Source: Vreelandella jeotgali Hwa
GTDB lineage: Bacteria > Pseudomonadota > Gammaproteobacteria > Pseudomonadales > Halomonadaceae
Length of the DNA: 64,000 nt
Direction: 5' to 3'
Assembly: GCF_000334215.1 (NCBI RefSeq)
Contig: NZ_AMQY01000011.1
Span: 310,001-374,000, forward strand
Positions within the stretch are counted from its first letter, which is position 1; every line of letters begins with the position of its first letter. The notes beneath the pieces are model-generated. The model saw only the letters and a list, made by a program, of their open reading frames with translations, was not told the DNA's origin and did no database searches. The position numbers were made by a program, and so were the translations under genes. Of this stretch, positions 42,665 through 51,864 are shown one piece after another.

Positions 42665-43600
42665 CGGGCGAAAATCGCGGAAGTCAGGTCGTCCCTGCTG
42701 CTCCTCGACGACCTTGCGGTAGCGCTTGTATTCCCACTGGTACTGCGCCGGCTCCAGGGCGATGGCGGCTTCAACCGAGGCGTTGACCCCGGTGGCCGAG
42801 GTGACGTCGTCGGTGCTGTAAACGCGCTCGTCGGCATCCAGGAAGTGAATCTCGAACCCCTGGCCGGGCACGCGGCGAGCCACGCCGGTGACGACCCGGG
42901 CGCGGGTGCGCGCCACCAGTTTGGGCAGCAGCGTGGCGGTATAGGCGTCACGATTGAAGAACGGCGCAAACACGCCGCTTCCCCAGTCGGGTTCCTGGTC
43001 CGGGAGTATACCAATGGTCTGGCGACTCTTCAGCGCTTTCAGCAGCGCAGCGACACCCCGGGCGTTGGTGGGCACCAGGGTCGCGCCCTGGCGCTCGCGG
43101 CCACGGCGAATTACCGGGTCGAGCCCGGCCATTTTCGGCGGCTCGTACATGGCGGTAAACGGAAAGTGGCTGGACAGCCAGAAGTTCAGCACTTCCCAGT
43201 TACCGAAATGCGGCGCCAGCACGATGACGCCGCGGCCGTCGCGGCGCGCACTGTCCAGCTTGTCGCGGCCGTGTACCGCCTTGATGCCGGCCGCTACGCG
43301 CTCGGGCGGTGCCATCCAGGCGTGTCCCAGCTCGAGCATGGTGGCTGCTGAGTGTTGCAGGCTCCTGCGCATTAACGCCTGGCGCCGGGCCGTGCCTTGA
43401 CCGGGGTAAACGTCGGCCAGGTTGCAACGGGTAATGTGGCGTTCGCGGCGGCTGAACCGATAGACCAGCGCGCCGGCGATACGCGCCAGGCGCCACAGGC
43501 AGGCCGGCGAACGGCCGGCGAGCCGCCGCCAGAGCCAGGCAATGGCGCCGGCGCGTACGCTATCAGCGTCGCGGTGACGGAAGGAGAAAAAGCCGGCCAT
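42659..43600 (-). CDS. LpxL/LpxM-family lipid acyltransferase
   Basis: A 313-residue inner membrane acyltransferase with a hydrophobic N-terminus and the catalytic APHFGNWEVLNFW (HX4D/E motif), then YEPPKM and GILPDQEPDWGSGVF. It probably adds a secondary acyl chain to lipid A. A second, more distant family member sits in the pigment cluster (11250..12179). It follows the VOC-protein gene by nine bases and is likely cotranscribed. The stop is within a tandem array. Confidence 0.85.
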   Translation of the reverse strand: MAGFFSFRHRDADSVRAGAIAWLWRRLAGRSPACLWRLARIAGALVYRFSRRERHITRCNLADVYPGQGTARRQALMRRSLQHSAATMLELGHAWMAPPERVAAGIKAVHGRDKLDSARRDGRGVIVLAPHFGNWEVLNFWLSSHFPFTAMYEPPKMAGLDPVIRRGRERQGATLVPTNARGVAALLKALKSRQTIGILPDQEPDWGSGVFAPFFNRDAYTATLLPKLVARTRARVVTGVARRVPGQGFEIHFLDADERVYSTDDVTSATGVNASVEAAIALEPAQYQWEYKRYRKVVEEQQGRPDFRDFRPY

Positions 43601-43609
43601 GAACAGCTA

Positions 43610-44011
43610 TCAGCTTTCCCGGGGCGCGGGTTTGGACGCCGGGCGGGCAATTTCCAGCAGGTTGCCGTCGGGATCGCGTAAATAGATCGACTCGATGGGG
43701 CCGCTGGCGCCCTGGCGGGCAACCGGACCCAGCTCGGCCTCTATGGCCAGCGCGTCGAGGTGCTGCCGGAACTCGTCCAGCGGCAGCTGGCAGCGCAGGC
43801 AGAGATCCAGACTCCCGGGGGTCGGCGTGGCCGAGACGGGCGCAATGTCGGTATCCGTCTGGTGCAGGCGCAGGGCGGTATCGCCCAGCATCAGGTCAAC
43901 CCGCTGGGTGTCGCGGTAACGTACGTCGAGCCCCAGCACGCGGGAATAGAAGTCCACGGCGCGATTCATGTCCGTCACCGTCACCACGAGATGATCCAGT
44001 CCTGAGAGCAT
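43610..44011 (-). CDS. VOC-superfamily (glyoxalase-like) protein
   Basis: A 133-residue two-module VOC protein: LDHLVVTVTDMNRAVDFYSR opens the first beta-alpha module with a metal-ligand His, and SIYLRDPDGNLLEIARP closes the second with a ligand Glu. The family includes glyoxalase I, dioxygenases and drug-resistance proteins; the reaction is not predictable. First gene of a short operon with the acyltransferase. Confidence 0.8.
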   Translation of the reverse strand: MLSGLDHLVVTVTDMNRAVDFYSRVLGLDVRYRDTQRVDLMLGDTALRLHQTDTDIAPVSATPTPGSLDLCLRCQLPLDEFRQHLDALAIEAELGPVARQGASGPIESIYLRDPDGNLLEIARPASKPAPRES

Positions 44012-44269
44012 GGCTCTTTCCTTGCGTCAAAAGTCTTAAAGATAAGCGGGCGGGTTCGAGAATACGCTGATGGGGCATTTCGGCGCAAAAACCGGTGCGC
44101 GACCACAATGGTGCTGTGGCCCCGACCTTATTGCAAGACGGCGGCTTCAGGGTCAGTATCAAGCATACGTTTGATTTTTTCCGCTGGCCTTGTCGCGCCG
44201 GTATTGTGAAACCCGCTGCCCACCGGCGCTGCTTACCGCACGGTGGTGTCACGACCCCCGAGGATCGCT

Positions 44270-46057
44270 ATGAATCAATATGCTGCACCGCTGCGCGATA
44301 TGCGCTTCGTACTCGGCGAACAGCAGCGCTATCGTGCGCTGGAGTATCCCGCTCTGGAAGACCTTTCCCCGGATCTGGTGGAAGCCGTGCTGGAAGAAGC
44401 CGCCAAACTCGCCGGTGACGTCTGGGCACCGCTGAATACGGTGGGCGATCAGCAGGGTGCCACCCGCCATGCCGACGGCAGCGTGACCACCGCCGACGGC
44501 TTTGCCGCTGCCTACCAGGCGTATGTCGACGGCGGCTGGAACGGCCTCAGCGTGGACGAGTCGCTGGGCGGGCAAAACCTGCCCGAGGTGGTATCAAGCT
44601 CGGTGCAGGAAATGTTCCAGAGCGCCAACATGGCGCTGGGGCTTTGCCCGATGCTCACCGCCGGGGCCATCGAGGCGCTCACCCAGCACGGCAGCGAGGC
44701 GCTTCAAACGATGTTTCTGCCGGGCCTGATCGAAGGTCGTTTTACCGGCACCATGAACCTGACCGAGCCCCAGGCCGGGTCGGATCTTTCCCGGGTGCGT
44801 ACCCGGGCCGTGCCGGACGGCGACAGCTACCGTCTGACCGGGCAAAAAATCTACATTACCTGGGGCGAGCACGATATTACCGACAATATCATCCACCTGG
44901 TGCTGGCGCGCACGCCGGATGCCCCCGAAGGCAACCGGGGCATTTCGATGTTTGTTGTGCCCAAAATGCTGGTGAATGCCGACGGCTCGATCGGCGAGCG
45001 CAACGACGTGACCTGCGCGTCCATCGAACACAAGACAGGGATTCACGGCTCGCCCACCTGCACCCTGAGCTTTGGCGAGAACAGCGGTGCCGTGGGCTAT
45101 CTGGTGGGCGAGCTCGGGCGCGGGCTCAACCACATGTTCACCATGATGAACGCGGCACGGCACAAGGTCGGCGTGCAGGGCGTGGGAATCGCCGAGCGCG
45201 CCTGCCAGAGCGCGCTTGCCTATGCCGATGAGCGCACCCAGGGGCGGCAGCCCGGGGCCCAGGCCGACTGTGCGATTGGCGACCACTTTGACGTGCGGCG
45301 GATGCTGCTGTCGATGCGCGCCCGGACCGACGCCCTGCGGGCGCTGGAGCTTGAGTGTGCCGCGGAAATGGACCGCGCCCGGCGAGCGAGCGACGCCGCC
45401 GAGCGGGAAGCGGCCCAGGCGCGGGTCGACGTGCTTATTCCCGTGGTCAAGGCGTTTACAACCGACCAGGCGGTGGATATCGCGTCAATGGGCATACAGG
45501 TACACGGCGGCATGGGCTACATCGAGGAAACCGGTGCCGCCCAGCTTTGGCGGGATTCACGCATTGCGCCGATTTACGAAGGCACCAACGGCATCCAGGC
45601 GCTGGACCTGGCGGGCCGCAAGCTGGCGCGCGACGGCGGCGCGGCGGTGTCAGCGCTGTTGGACGACGTGGACGCAACGGCCCGCGCGCTTGACGACCAT
45701 TCGACGCTTGCCGGCCTGGGCACGGCGCTGGCCGCCGGCGGCGAAGACGTCCGCGCAGGCATGCAGCGGGTATTGACCCGGGGGCAGCAGGCCGAGGGTG
45801 GCGCGGATGCCGTCCAGGCCCTGGCGACTCCGTTTCTCAAATTGCTGGGGCATGTGCTTTGCGCCTGGCAGATGGGGCAGGCAGCGCTGGTAGCGCAGGC
45901 CGCCATTGACGCCGGCGACGATGATGCGTTCTACGTGCAGAAGCGCCTGAGCGCGAGCTTCGTGATCGGCCAGTGGCTGCCCGAGGGGCGTGCCCAGCGT
46001 GCCGTCCTGGAAGCCGACATGCAGTGCCTCGACGACTTCGACCGGCATCGCGGCTGA
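44270..46057 (+). CDS. Acyl-CoA dehydrogenase, long form with C-terminal extension
   Basis: A 595-residue flavoprotein. Conserved pieces: MNLTEPQAGSDLSRVRTRA, GQKIYITWGEHD, the GVQGVGIAERACQSALAYA helix and GGMGYIEETGAAQLWRDSRI with the catalytic base region; the last 110 residues form the extra C-terminal domain of this subfamily. It would oxidise an acyl-CoA to the 2-enoyl-CoA, followed by the hydratase encoded next. Similar long dehydrogenases include DmdC of DMSP catabolism, so a methylthio-acyl substrate is possible. ATG 44270 has GAGGA upstream. Confidence 0.85.
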   Translation: MNQYAAPLRDMRFVLGEQQRYRALEYPALEDLSPDLVEAVLEEAAKLAGDVWAPLNTVGDQQGATRHADGSVTTADGFAAAYQAYVDGGWNGLSVDESLGGQNLPEVVSSSVQEMFQSANMALGLCPMLTAGAIEALTQHGSEALQTMFLPGLIEGRFTGTMNLTEPQAGSDLSRVRTRAVPDGDSYRLTGQKIYITWGEHDITDNIIHLVLARTPDAPEGNRGISMFVVPKMLVNADGSIGERNDVTCASIEHKTGIHGSPTCTLSFGENSGAVGYLVGELGRGLNHMFTMMNAARHKVGVQGVGIAERACQSALAYADERTQGRQPGAQADCAIGDHFDVRRMLLSMRARTDALRALELECAAEMDRARRASDAAEREAAQARVDVLIPVVKAFTTDQAVDIASMGIQVHGGMGYIEETGAAQLWRDSRIAPIYEGTNGIQALDLAGRKLARDGGAAVSALLDDVDATARALDDHSTLAGLGTALAAGGEDVRAGMQRVLTRGQQAEGGADAVQALATPFLKLLGHVLCAWQMGQAALVAQAAIDAGDDDAFYVQKRLSASFVIGQWLPEGRAQRAVLEADMQCLDDFDRHRG

Positions 46058-46143
46058 CGTCGCCGTGTTGTCGCAGCACCGTGTTAATGACACACGTTTT
46101 TAACAACATACGTTTAACAACATACGTTTAACAACAAACAGGA
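46054..46143. repeat. Degenerate tandem repeat, 3 x 16 plus 3 x 14 bp
   Basis: CTGACGTCGCCGTGTT (containing the dehydrogenase stop), GTCGCAGCACCGTGTT and AATGACACACGTTTTT, then two perfect 14-base copies of AACAACATACGTTT and a partial AACAACAAACAGGA that merges with the ribosome site of the hydratase gene. Confidence 0.85.
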
Positions 46144-46151
46144 GAACCGCC

Positions 46152-46943
46152 ATGAGCAACGCGACCTACAACAGCAGCGACCTGATCGACGTTCAGGAAC
46201 GCGATGGCGTTGTGCGCCTGACCGTTAATCGGCCCAAAGCGCTCAATGCGCTGAATCCCGAAGTGCTGGACGCCCTGAGTGAGGTGCTGGATAGCCTCGA
46301 AGCCAACGAAGGGCTGCGCGCGGTGATGCTGACCGGCGCCGGTGACAAGGCGTTTGTGGCCGGCGCGGATATTACCCGGATGCGCGAGCAGACCCCGCAG
46401 CAGGCGCAGGCGTTTGCCGGCCATGCGCTGGATACCGTTCGGCGGCTGGAAAAACTTCCGGTGCCGGTTGTGGCGCTGGTCAACGGTTTTTGCCTGGGCG
46501 GCGGCTGCGAGCTGGCGCTGGCCTGCGACTGGGCCGTGGCCAGCGACAATGCCATGTTCGGCCAGCCCGAAGTTCAGCTGGGGGTCATTCCCGGCTTTGG
46601 CGGTACCCAGCGGCTGCCGCGCCGGGTCGGGCCGGCGATGGCGCTGGACCTGATGACCACCGGGCGCAAGATCGACGCAAGCGAGGCGTTGCGCATCGGG
46701 CTGGTCAACCAGGTAATGTCACAAGCCGAGCTGGATGACTATGCCGAGAAACTCGCCGGCCAGCTGGCGGGCAACGGCCCCCGTGCGGTAGGAGCCGCCA
46801 AGTCGGCGGTATATGACGGCATGGAGCAGGACGTGGACAGCGCGCTCAAACTGGAGCAAAGCCTGTTTGCGCTCTGTTTTGCCGGTGACGAGCAGCAGGA
46901 AGGCATGGCCGCCTTTGTGGAAAAGCGCCCGGCCAGATTTTAA
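46152..46943 (+). CDS. Enoyl-CoA hydratase (crotonase family)
   Basis: A 263-residue crotonase. VNRPKALNALNPEVLDAL opens the fold, AFVAGADITRM forms the oxyanion-hole region, and GFCLGGGCELALACDW and FGQPEVQLGVIPGFGGTQRL carry the two catalytic Glu residues. It hydrates the enoyl-CoA made by the dehydrogenase just upstream; the pair is an operon separated by a 94-base repeat-filled spacer. AGGAG precedes the ATG by six bases. Confidence 0.88.
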   Translation: MSNATYNSSDLIDVQERDGVVRLTVNRPKALNALNPEVLDALSEVLDSLEANEGLRAVMLTGAGDKAFVAGADITRMREQTPQQAQAFAGHALDTVRRLEKLPVPVVALVNGFCLGGGCELALACDWAVASDNAMFGQPEVQLGVIPGFGGTQRLPRRVGPAMALDLMTTGRKIDASEALRIGLVNQVMSQAELDDYAEKLAGQLAGNGPRAVGAAKSAVYDGMEQDVDSALKLEQSLFALCFAGDEQQEGMAAFVEKRPARF

Positions 46944-47072
46944 CCCGGCGCTGATGCCGGGCCGGCATGGGTCTTAGGCAAGCACTGGCTTTCACGCAGG
47001 CATTAAGTCGGCTAACGACTTTTGTCTGAATTCATGATTTACTGGCGTGTTTTCAAACATCGGGAGCAAAAC

Positions 47073-48059
47073 ATGCCGCGACCCCGCTGCTTATGGCCGA
47101 CGGTTGTGTCGGCCCTTACCGCACTGCTGATACCTGCCCTGGCGCCGGCATCCGACGAGGCGTTGAGCCTGGAAGTGACCAACGACGGCATGATCAGTGT
47201 GGACGATGGCCACTACACTAGCGGTGTCAAACTCGGGTATAGCTTCAGACCCGAAGCCGCACACTGGACGCAGCGCTTTTCCCGGTGGCTGCCCGACACG
47301 CTGATCCAGCAGGCCGACCGGGCCGAATATCGTCTGGTCCAGCAGATTTATACGCCCATGAACATCAGGGCGTCGCGGCTGCTGGAAAATGACCGCCCCT
47401 ATGCCGGGCTGGTGTACGGCGGGGCGTCGCTTTACGGTGAGCAAAGCCGTCCCAACGGCCGTACCACCACCGATCTGCACCTGGACGTGGGGATGGTCGG
47501 GCCGTCTTCCCTTGCCGACAGTATCCAGCAGGAAGTCCACCGCCTGACGGGCAGTAATCGGCCCCAGGGCTGGGACCACCAGATCGGGGACGAGGCGATT
47601 GTCAACCTGGGCATGCGCCGCCAGTGGTGGCATGAAAGCCCGCTGGCCAGCAAGCAGCTGGCCTGGGGGCCGGAGGCGAGCATCGCGCTGGGTAATCTCT
47701 ATACCTATGCCAGCACCGGCTATTACCTGCGCTTTGGCGATGCCGCGAGAAGCGTGCCGACTCTGACGCCGAACTCGGCCAGCAGTGCCGGCTTTGATGC
47801 GGCAGACGGCTTTCGCTGGTATGTGTTCGGCGGGGTCGAAGGCTACTACATGGCGCGCAACCTGCTGCTGGACGGCAATACCTTTTCCAGCAGCCATTCG
47901 GTTGACCGGCGTGAATGGGTCGGCGATCTGTCGGCCGGCCTGTCATTGGCCTGGGATGACTGGCAGATGCGCTTTACGGCGCTGCAGCGCAGCCGGGAAT
48001 TCCACGGCCAGCAGGACCCCGACCGGTTTGCCGCGCTGACCTTCAGCAGGGCGCTGTAG
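47073..48059 (+). CDS. LpxR-like outer membrane lipid A deacylase
   Basis: A 328-residue outer membrane beta-barrel protein: signal peptide (VVSALTALLIPALAPAS), then VTNDGMISVDDGHYTSGVKLG, which matches the Asn-Asp catalytic start of LpxR, RPYAGLVYGGASLY, and LHLDVGMVGPSS with the probable catalytic His. It ends in alternating hydrophobic residues. LpxR removes the 3'-acyloxyacyl chain of lipid A. The start at 47073 has GGGAG upstream. Confidence 0.82.
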   Translation: MPRPRCLWPTVVSALTALLIPALAPASDEALSLEVTNDGMISVDDGHYTSGVKLGYSFRPEAAHWTQRFSRWLPDTLIQQADRAEYRLVQQIYTPMNIRASRLLENDRPYAGLVYGGASLYGEQSRPNGRTTTDLHLDVGMVGPSSLADSIQQEVHRLTGSNRPQGWDHQIGDEAIVNLGMRRQWWHESPLASKQLAWGPEASIALGNLYTYASTGYYLRFGDAARSVPTLTPNSASSAGFDAADGFRWYVFGGVEGYYMARNLLLDGNTFSSSHSVDRREWVGDLSAGLSLAWDDWQMRFTALQRSREFHGQQDPDRFAALTFSRAL

Positions 48060-48098
48060 TTACGCGGCAAGGTTCTCGTAGCATGGTGACCTGTTGAA

Positions 48099-48959
48099 TC
48101 AGCCGGTCCTGTCGCGTGTCTTGTGTTCGAAGTCGCTGGCGTCGTGGCGTTCGAGCAGCTGTTCGTGCGGTTCGCCAAAGGGGCGGTTGACCATGCAGCC
48201 GCGCCTGACCGCGGGGCGCTCGGCAATCTCCTCGGCCCAGCGCACGACGTTGGGGTATTCGTGCACCTGCAGAAATTCGGCAGCGTTATACACGCGACCC
48301 AGCACTATCTGGCCGTACCAGGCCCAGTTGGCAATATCGGCGATGCTGTAATCTTCGCCGTTGAGGTAGCGGGTGTCGGCCAGCCGCCGGTCGAGAACGT
48401 CCAGCAGGCGCTTGGTTTCCATGGTGTAGCGGTCAATCGGGTATTTCATCGCCTCGGGCGCGTAGGCGAAAAAGTGCCCGAAGCCGCCGCCGACAAAAGC
48501 TGCGCTGCCCATTTGCCAGAACAGCCAGTTGAGTGTCTCGGTACGTGCGCCGGGGTCCCGGGGCAGCAGCGCATCGAACGCCTCGGCGAGATACATCAGG
48601 ATGGCGCCGGACTCGAAGACCCGCCGGGGCTCGCCTGGGCCGTGGTCGAATAGCGCGGGAATCTTCGAGTTGGGGTTGGCGTCCACAAAGCCGCTGCCAA
48701 ACTGCTCGCCTTCGCCAATATCCACCAGCCAGGCATCGTATTCGGCGTCATGGCCAAGGGCCAGCAGCTCCTCGAACATGATACCGGCCTTGACGCCGTT
48801 GGGCGTGGCCAGCGAATACAGCTGGAAGCGGTGCTTGCCCACGGGCAGCTCCTTTTCGTGGGTCGCACCGGCGACGGGGCGGTTGGTTCCGGCGAATGCG
48901 CCGCCGTTATCGGATTCCCACTGCCAGACTCGGGGCAGGGTGTAGGACGTATCGCTCAT
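48099..48959 (-). CDS. yghU: Glutathione-dependent disulfide-bond oxidoreductase (YghU-like)
   Basis: A 286-residue GST-fold enzyme of the Nu class. GKHRFQLYSLATPNGVK opens the thioredoxin-like domain; Asn of TPNGVK binds the glutathiones; FGSGFVDANPNSKIPAL and FESGAILMYLAEAF form the glutathione site; residues 130-280 are the helical domain. It reduces disulfides and peroxides with two glutathione molecules. Of three in-frame Met, 48959 has GGAG eight bases upstream. Confidence 0.88.
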   Translation of the reverse strand: MSDTSYTLPRVWQWESDNGGAFAGTNRPVAGATHEKELPVGKHRFQLYSLATPNGVKAGIMFEELLALGHDAEYDAWLVDIGEGEQFGSGFVDANPNSKIPALFDHGPGEPRRVFESGAILMYLAEAFDALLPRDPGARTETLNWLFWQMGSAAFVGGGFGHFFAYAPEAMKYPIDRYTMETKRLLDVLDRRLADTRYLNGEDYSIADIANWAWYGQIVLGRVYNAAEFLQVHEYPNVVRWAEEIAERPAVRRGCMVNRPFGEPHEQLLERHDASDFEHKTRDRTG

Positions 48960-49352
48960 CGCTGTCTCCATGGGGTTGGTGTTGCGGTTTGTGTTCATCC
49001 AGCGCTTTTCTCTGTGGCGCGTCGTTGGCGCGGTTCCTTGCAGCCGGCGCATCCAGCCGGCTTATTTCAGCCTGCGTTGATGGCCGATGTCAGCTGTTGG
49101 ATGTTGATAGTTAATAACTGGATAGAAGGCTAATGGATGCCAAGGGATAACATACGCGCTTCAGCGCCGCAAAAAGCTACCCAGCGAAGCCGCCTGGTCG
49201 GACGTTATGGACCTTGATAAAGGGCCGGCTTCGCTTCAGGATGGCGTGAGTGATCGACGTTCGTTGAAGAGCGTGATCCCGGATTAAAAGACCATCCTGC
49301 ATGGCCTTCAAGCAAGCGAACCAATAACGCCAACACGCTAAGGAGTATCGGT
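48960..49352. other. Intergenic region yghU / osmC
   Basis: A 393-base divergent gap without a convincing gene. The part 49075-49140 has weak period-17 similarity (CTGTTGGATG, CTAATGGATG) that may be a decayed repeat array. AAGGAG at the right end is the ribosome site of the OsmC gene. I see no clear promoter for either side. Confidence 0.45.
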
Positions 49353-49781
49353 ATGGATCGTCACGCAAGCGCACACTGGGCCGGCGGCCTGAAAGACGGC
49401 AAGGGCACGGTTTCAAGCGAAAGCGGCGTACTCGACGCGCGCCCGTACAACTTTGGCCAGCGTTTCGAGAACGAGCCGGGGACCAACCCCGAAGAGCTGA
49501 TCGGCGCGGCCCACGCCAGCTGCTTCTCCATGGCGCTATCGCTGGTGCTGGGAGAATCGGGCTATACGCCGGATGAGGTGGACACCCAGGCCAGGGTCAC
49601 GATCCGCGAAAGCGACGACGGCTTTGAAATTCCCGCTATTCACCTGGACGTCACTGCGACCGTACCGGGCGCCGACGATGCGGCCTTCCAGCAGGCAGCT
49701 GAAGGTGCCAAGGCGGGCTGCCCGGTGTCCAAGCTGTTCAATGCCGAGATTACCCTGAACGCGACGCTGCAAAACGGCTGA
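49353..49781 (+). CDS. osmC: OsmC-family organic hydroperoxide reductase
   Basis: A 142-residue peroxidase of the OsmC/Ohr superfamily. The two redox Cys are in AAHASCFSMALS and GAKAGCPVSKLF; RFENEPGTNPEELIGAAHA carries the Arg and Glu that position the substrate. It detoxifies organic hydroperoxides and is usually stress-induced. AAGGAG precedes the ATG. A good terminator follows. Confidence 0.9.
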   Translation: MDRHASAHWAGGLKDGKGTVSSESGVLDARPYNFGQRFENEPGTNPEELIGAAHASCFSMALSLVLGESGYTPDEVDTQARVTIRESDDGFEIPAIHLDVTATVPGADDAAFQQAAEGAKAGCPVSKLFNAEITLNATLQNG

Positions 49782-49819
49782 ATCCCGTAAAGGCTTGTCC
49801 GGGTAACGGACACGACCAG

Positions 49820-49846
49820 GCCCTGACATTGGCTCAGGGCTTTTTT
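49820..49846 (+). terminator. Rho-independent terminator after osmC
   Basis: Seven-base-pair stem GCCCTGA at 49820-49826 with TCAGGGC at 49834-49840, followed by six T. Confidence 0.85.
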
Positions 49847-50032
49847 CTGCGCTAAAAACCGTTTTTACCTATTGATATCAGTCGGTTGTCCGGTAGCCAG
49901 GGCAGGTTGGGGTATCGCGCCGCCGGACACCCCGTCATCCGGGCATGGCGCATTCGCGTTGACCCGCTGGCCTCATCGCCCTATTGTCTGCCTTGTCGGA
50001 TGTTTCAAACGCTTACAATGTCGGGAGTGGCC

Positions 50033-50818
50033 GTGGATCTCGCAACGCTAATCGGGCTGTTAGGGGCCGCCGTGATGGTCAGCGCATCGGTGCTGATGGG
50101 CACCTCCACGGAGGTCTTTCTGAACCCCACGGGGATTGTGCTGGTAGTCGGCGGCAGCCTCTTTGTGGTGTTGGCCAAGTTCACCCTGACCCAGTTCCGG
50201 TTTGCCTTTAAAGCCGCCGCCCGGGCATTCAAGTTTCAGCTGCCGAGCACCCAGGCGAGCATCGACGAGCTGATCGAGCTGTCGAAGATGTCACGCAAGC
50301 AGGGGTTGCTGGTGCTCGAAGGCCAGGATGTCAGCTCGCCTTTTCTGGCCCAGGGGCTGCAAATGCTGGCGGACGGGTTCAGCACCGAAATGATCGAAGA
50401 GATGATGGCCAAGGAGCGCCTGCTGACGCTGGAGCGTAACGAAGCCGGAGCCCGGGTGTTTTCGGCGCTCGCCGAAGTGGCGCCGGCCATGGGCATGATC
50501 GGCACCCTGGTGGGGCTGGTACAGATGCTGGCGAACATGGAAGACCCCGCCAAAATCGGCCCGGCCATGGCGGTTGCGCTGTTGACCACCTTGTACGGCG
50601 CCATGATCGCCAATATGTTTGCCAGCCCCATTGCCGACAAGCTGTGGCTGCGCATGAATCAGGAGGCCAAAATGCAGCAGCTGTGGATTGATGCGATCCT
50701 GGCGATCAAGGGAGACAAGAACCCCCGCGTACTCGAGCAGATGCTCGCGCTGTATCTGCCGCCGGAGAGTCGCGGCCAGGACAGCGAAGCAGGCAGCCCC
50801 GCCGGTAAACAGACCTGA
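50033..50818 (+). CDS. pomA: Flagellar stator protein PomA/MotA
   Basis: A 261-residue inner membrane protein with four helices. VDLATLIGLLGAAVMVSA starts helix 1 much as in Vibrio PomA; the cytoplasmic loop has MMAKERLLTLERNEAGARVF, and VAPAMGMIGTLVGLVQML plus AVALLTTLYGAMIANMF form helices 3 and 4. With PomB it forms the ion channel that drives the flagellum, probably sodium-coupled. GTG 50033 is preferred (GGGAG five bases upstream); ATG 50018 is possible. No other flagellar gene is in the window. Confidence 0.88.
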   Translation: MDLATLIGLLGAAVMVSASVLMGTSTEVFLNPTGIVLVVGGSLFVVLAKFTLTQFRFAFKAAARAFKFQLPSTQASIDELIELSKMSRKQGLLVLEGQDVSSPFLAQGLQMLADGFSTEMIEEMMAKERLLTLERNEAGARVFSALAEVAPAMGMIGTLVGLVQMLANMEDPAKIGPAMAVALLTTLYGAMIANMFASPIADKLWLRMNQEAKMQQLWIDAILAIKGDKNPRVLEQMLALYLPPESRGQDSEAGSPAGKQT

Positions 50819-50821
50819 TCC

Positions 50822-51850
50822 ATGAAAAAAAAGCCTGCTTCCAACATTCCCCCCTGGATGCTGACCTACGCAGACCTGATGACGCTGCTGCTGTGCTTTT
50901 TTGTGCTGCTGCTGTCGTTTGCCGAGATCGATGCCGACAAGTTCCGCCGTATTGCCGGCGAGCTGTCCCAGGCGTTTGGCGTGCAGCGCGACATCGAAGC
51001 GATGCAGATTCCCAAGGGGACCAGTGCCGCGCTGGACAAGTTTTCTCCTGCCGTGCCGGACCGCACCCTGCTGGATGAAATCCGCCAGAAGACGATGGAG
51101 GAGGACCCGCAGCTGGAGGCCATGCGCGATAGGCTGGAAACCCGGCGCAAGGCGCAGACCCGCGACGTGGCAAAGCAGCTGCGGGAGCTGCTGGAGGAAT
51201 CGGGCAACAACGATGTGACCCATGTGGAAGTGGACGGTTTTCGGGTGGTGATCCGTATTGAAGAGAAGGGCACCTTCATGTCCGGCTCGGACCGGGTAAC
51301 CGGCACTTTTGAAACCTTACTCGAGGATATGTCGGGTATTTTTGTCGGCCTTCCCGGGACGGTATCCATTGATGGCCATACCGATAACCTGCCCATTCAT
51401 ACGCCGCGCTTCAGCAGTAACTGGGATCTCTCGGCGCTGCGTGCGGCCTCGGTGGCCAACATTCTGCAGCGCAACAGGGAACTTCAGCCGGAGCGGCTGC
51501 TGGTACAGGGGTTTGCCGATACCAACCCCCGGGCGAGCAACGAGACGGCGGAGGGTCGGGAAAAGAACCGCCGCGTGGAAATCACCATTGACCTGAGCGA
51601 AGCCACCGAGGAACGCGGCAGCCGGAATATGGAAACGCTGCGCGAAGCGCCCGCCGCCGCGGAATCGGCCGCCGATACGCCGTTCGGCAAGCCCCTCGAC
51701 CGCGTGCTGCTTTCGCCGCCCGAGCCGGCGACCGGGCAGGAACCGCCGGCAGAAGGCAGCGAAGACGGCAGCGAAGGTGGTGGCGAAGATAGTGGTGAAG
51801 ACGGTAGTGAAGACAGGCGCGAAGACAGCGGCAAAACGCCGCCGCCATAA
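50822..51850 (+). CDS. pomB: Flagellar stator protein PomB/MotB
   Basis: A 342-residue partner of PomA. PPWMLTYADLMTLLLCFFVL is the single membrane helix with the ion-binding Asp (Asp 18 in YADLMT); the OmpA-like peptidoglycan-binding domain spans about 150-260 (SIDGHTDNLPIHTPRFSSNW, RNRELQPERLLVQGFADT). The last 40 residues are an unusual Glu/Asp/Gly/Ser-rich tail made of near-repeats (EDGSEGG, EDSGEDG). It follows pomA by three bases. Sodium coupling is inferred from PomB-like sequence (FFVLLLSFAEID). Confidence 0.88.
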   Translation: MKKKPASNIPPWMLTYADLMTLLLCFFVLLLSFAEIDADKFRRIAGELSQAFGVQRDIEAMQIPKGTSAALDKFSPAVPDRTLLDEIRQKTMEEDPQLEAMRDRLETRRKAQTRDVAKQLRELLEESGNNDVTHVEVDGFRVVIRIEEKGTFMSGSDRVTGTFETLLEDMSGIFVGLPGTVSIDGHTDNLPIHTPRFSSNWDLSALRAASVANILQRNRELQPERLLVQGFADTNPRASNETAEGREKNRRVEITIDLSEATEERGSRNMETLREAPAAAESAADTPFGKPLDRVLLSPPEPATGQEPPAEGSEDGSEGGGEDSGEDGSEDRREDSGKTPPP

Positions 51851-51864
51851 AGGTCGCAGTGCCG

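Noticed and set aside
44270-46943. DMSP degradation (dmdC-dmdD) assignment
   Set aside because: The long dehydrogenase form fits DmdC but also many other acyl-CoA dehydrogenases, and no dmdA or dmdB is present; kept only as an alternative.
46944-46965. Terminator after the enoyl-CoA hydratase gene
   Set aside because: CCCGGC/GCCGGG can pair but no T-run follows, so it is not listed as a terminator.
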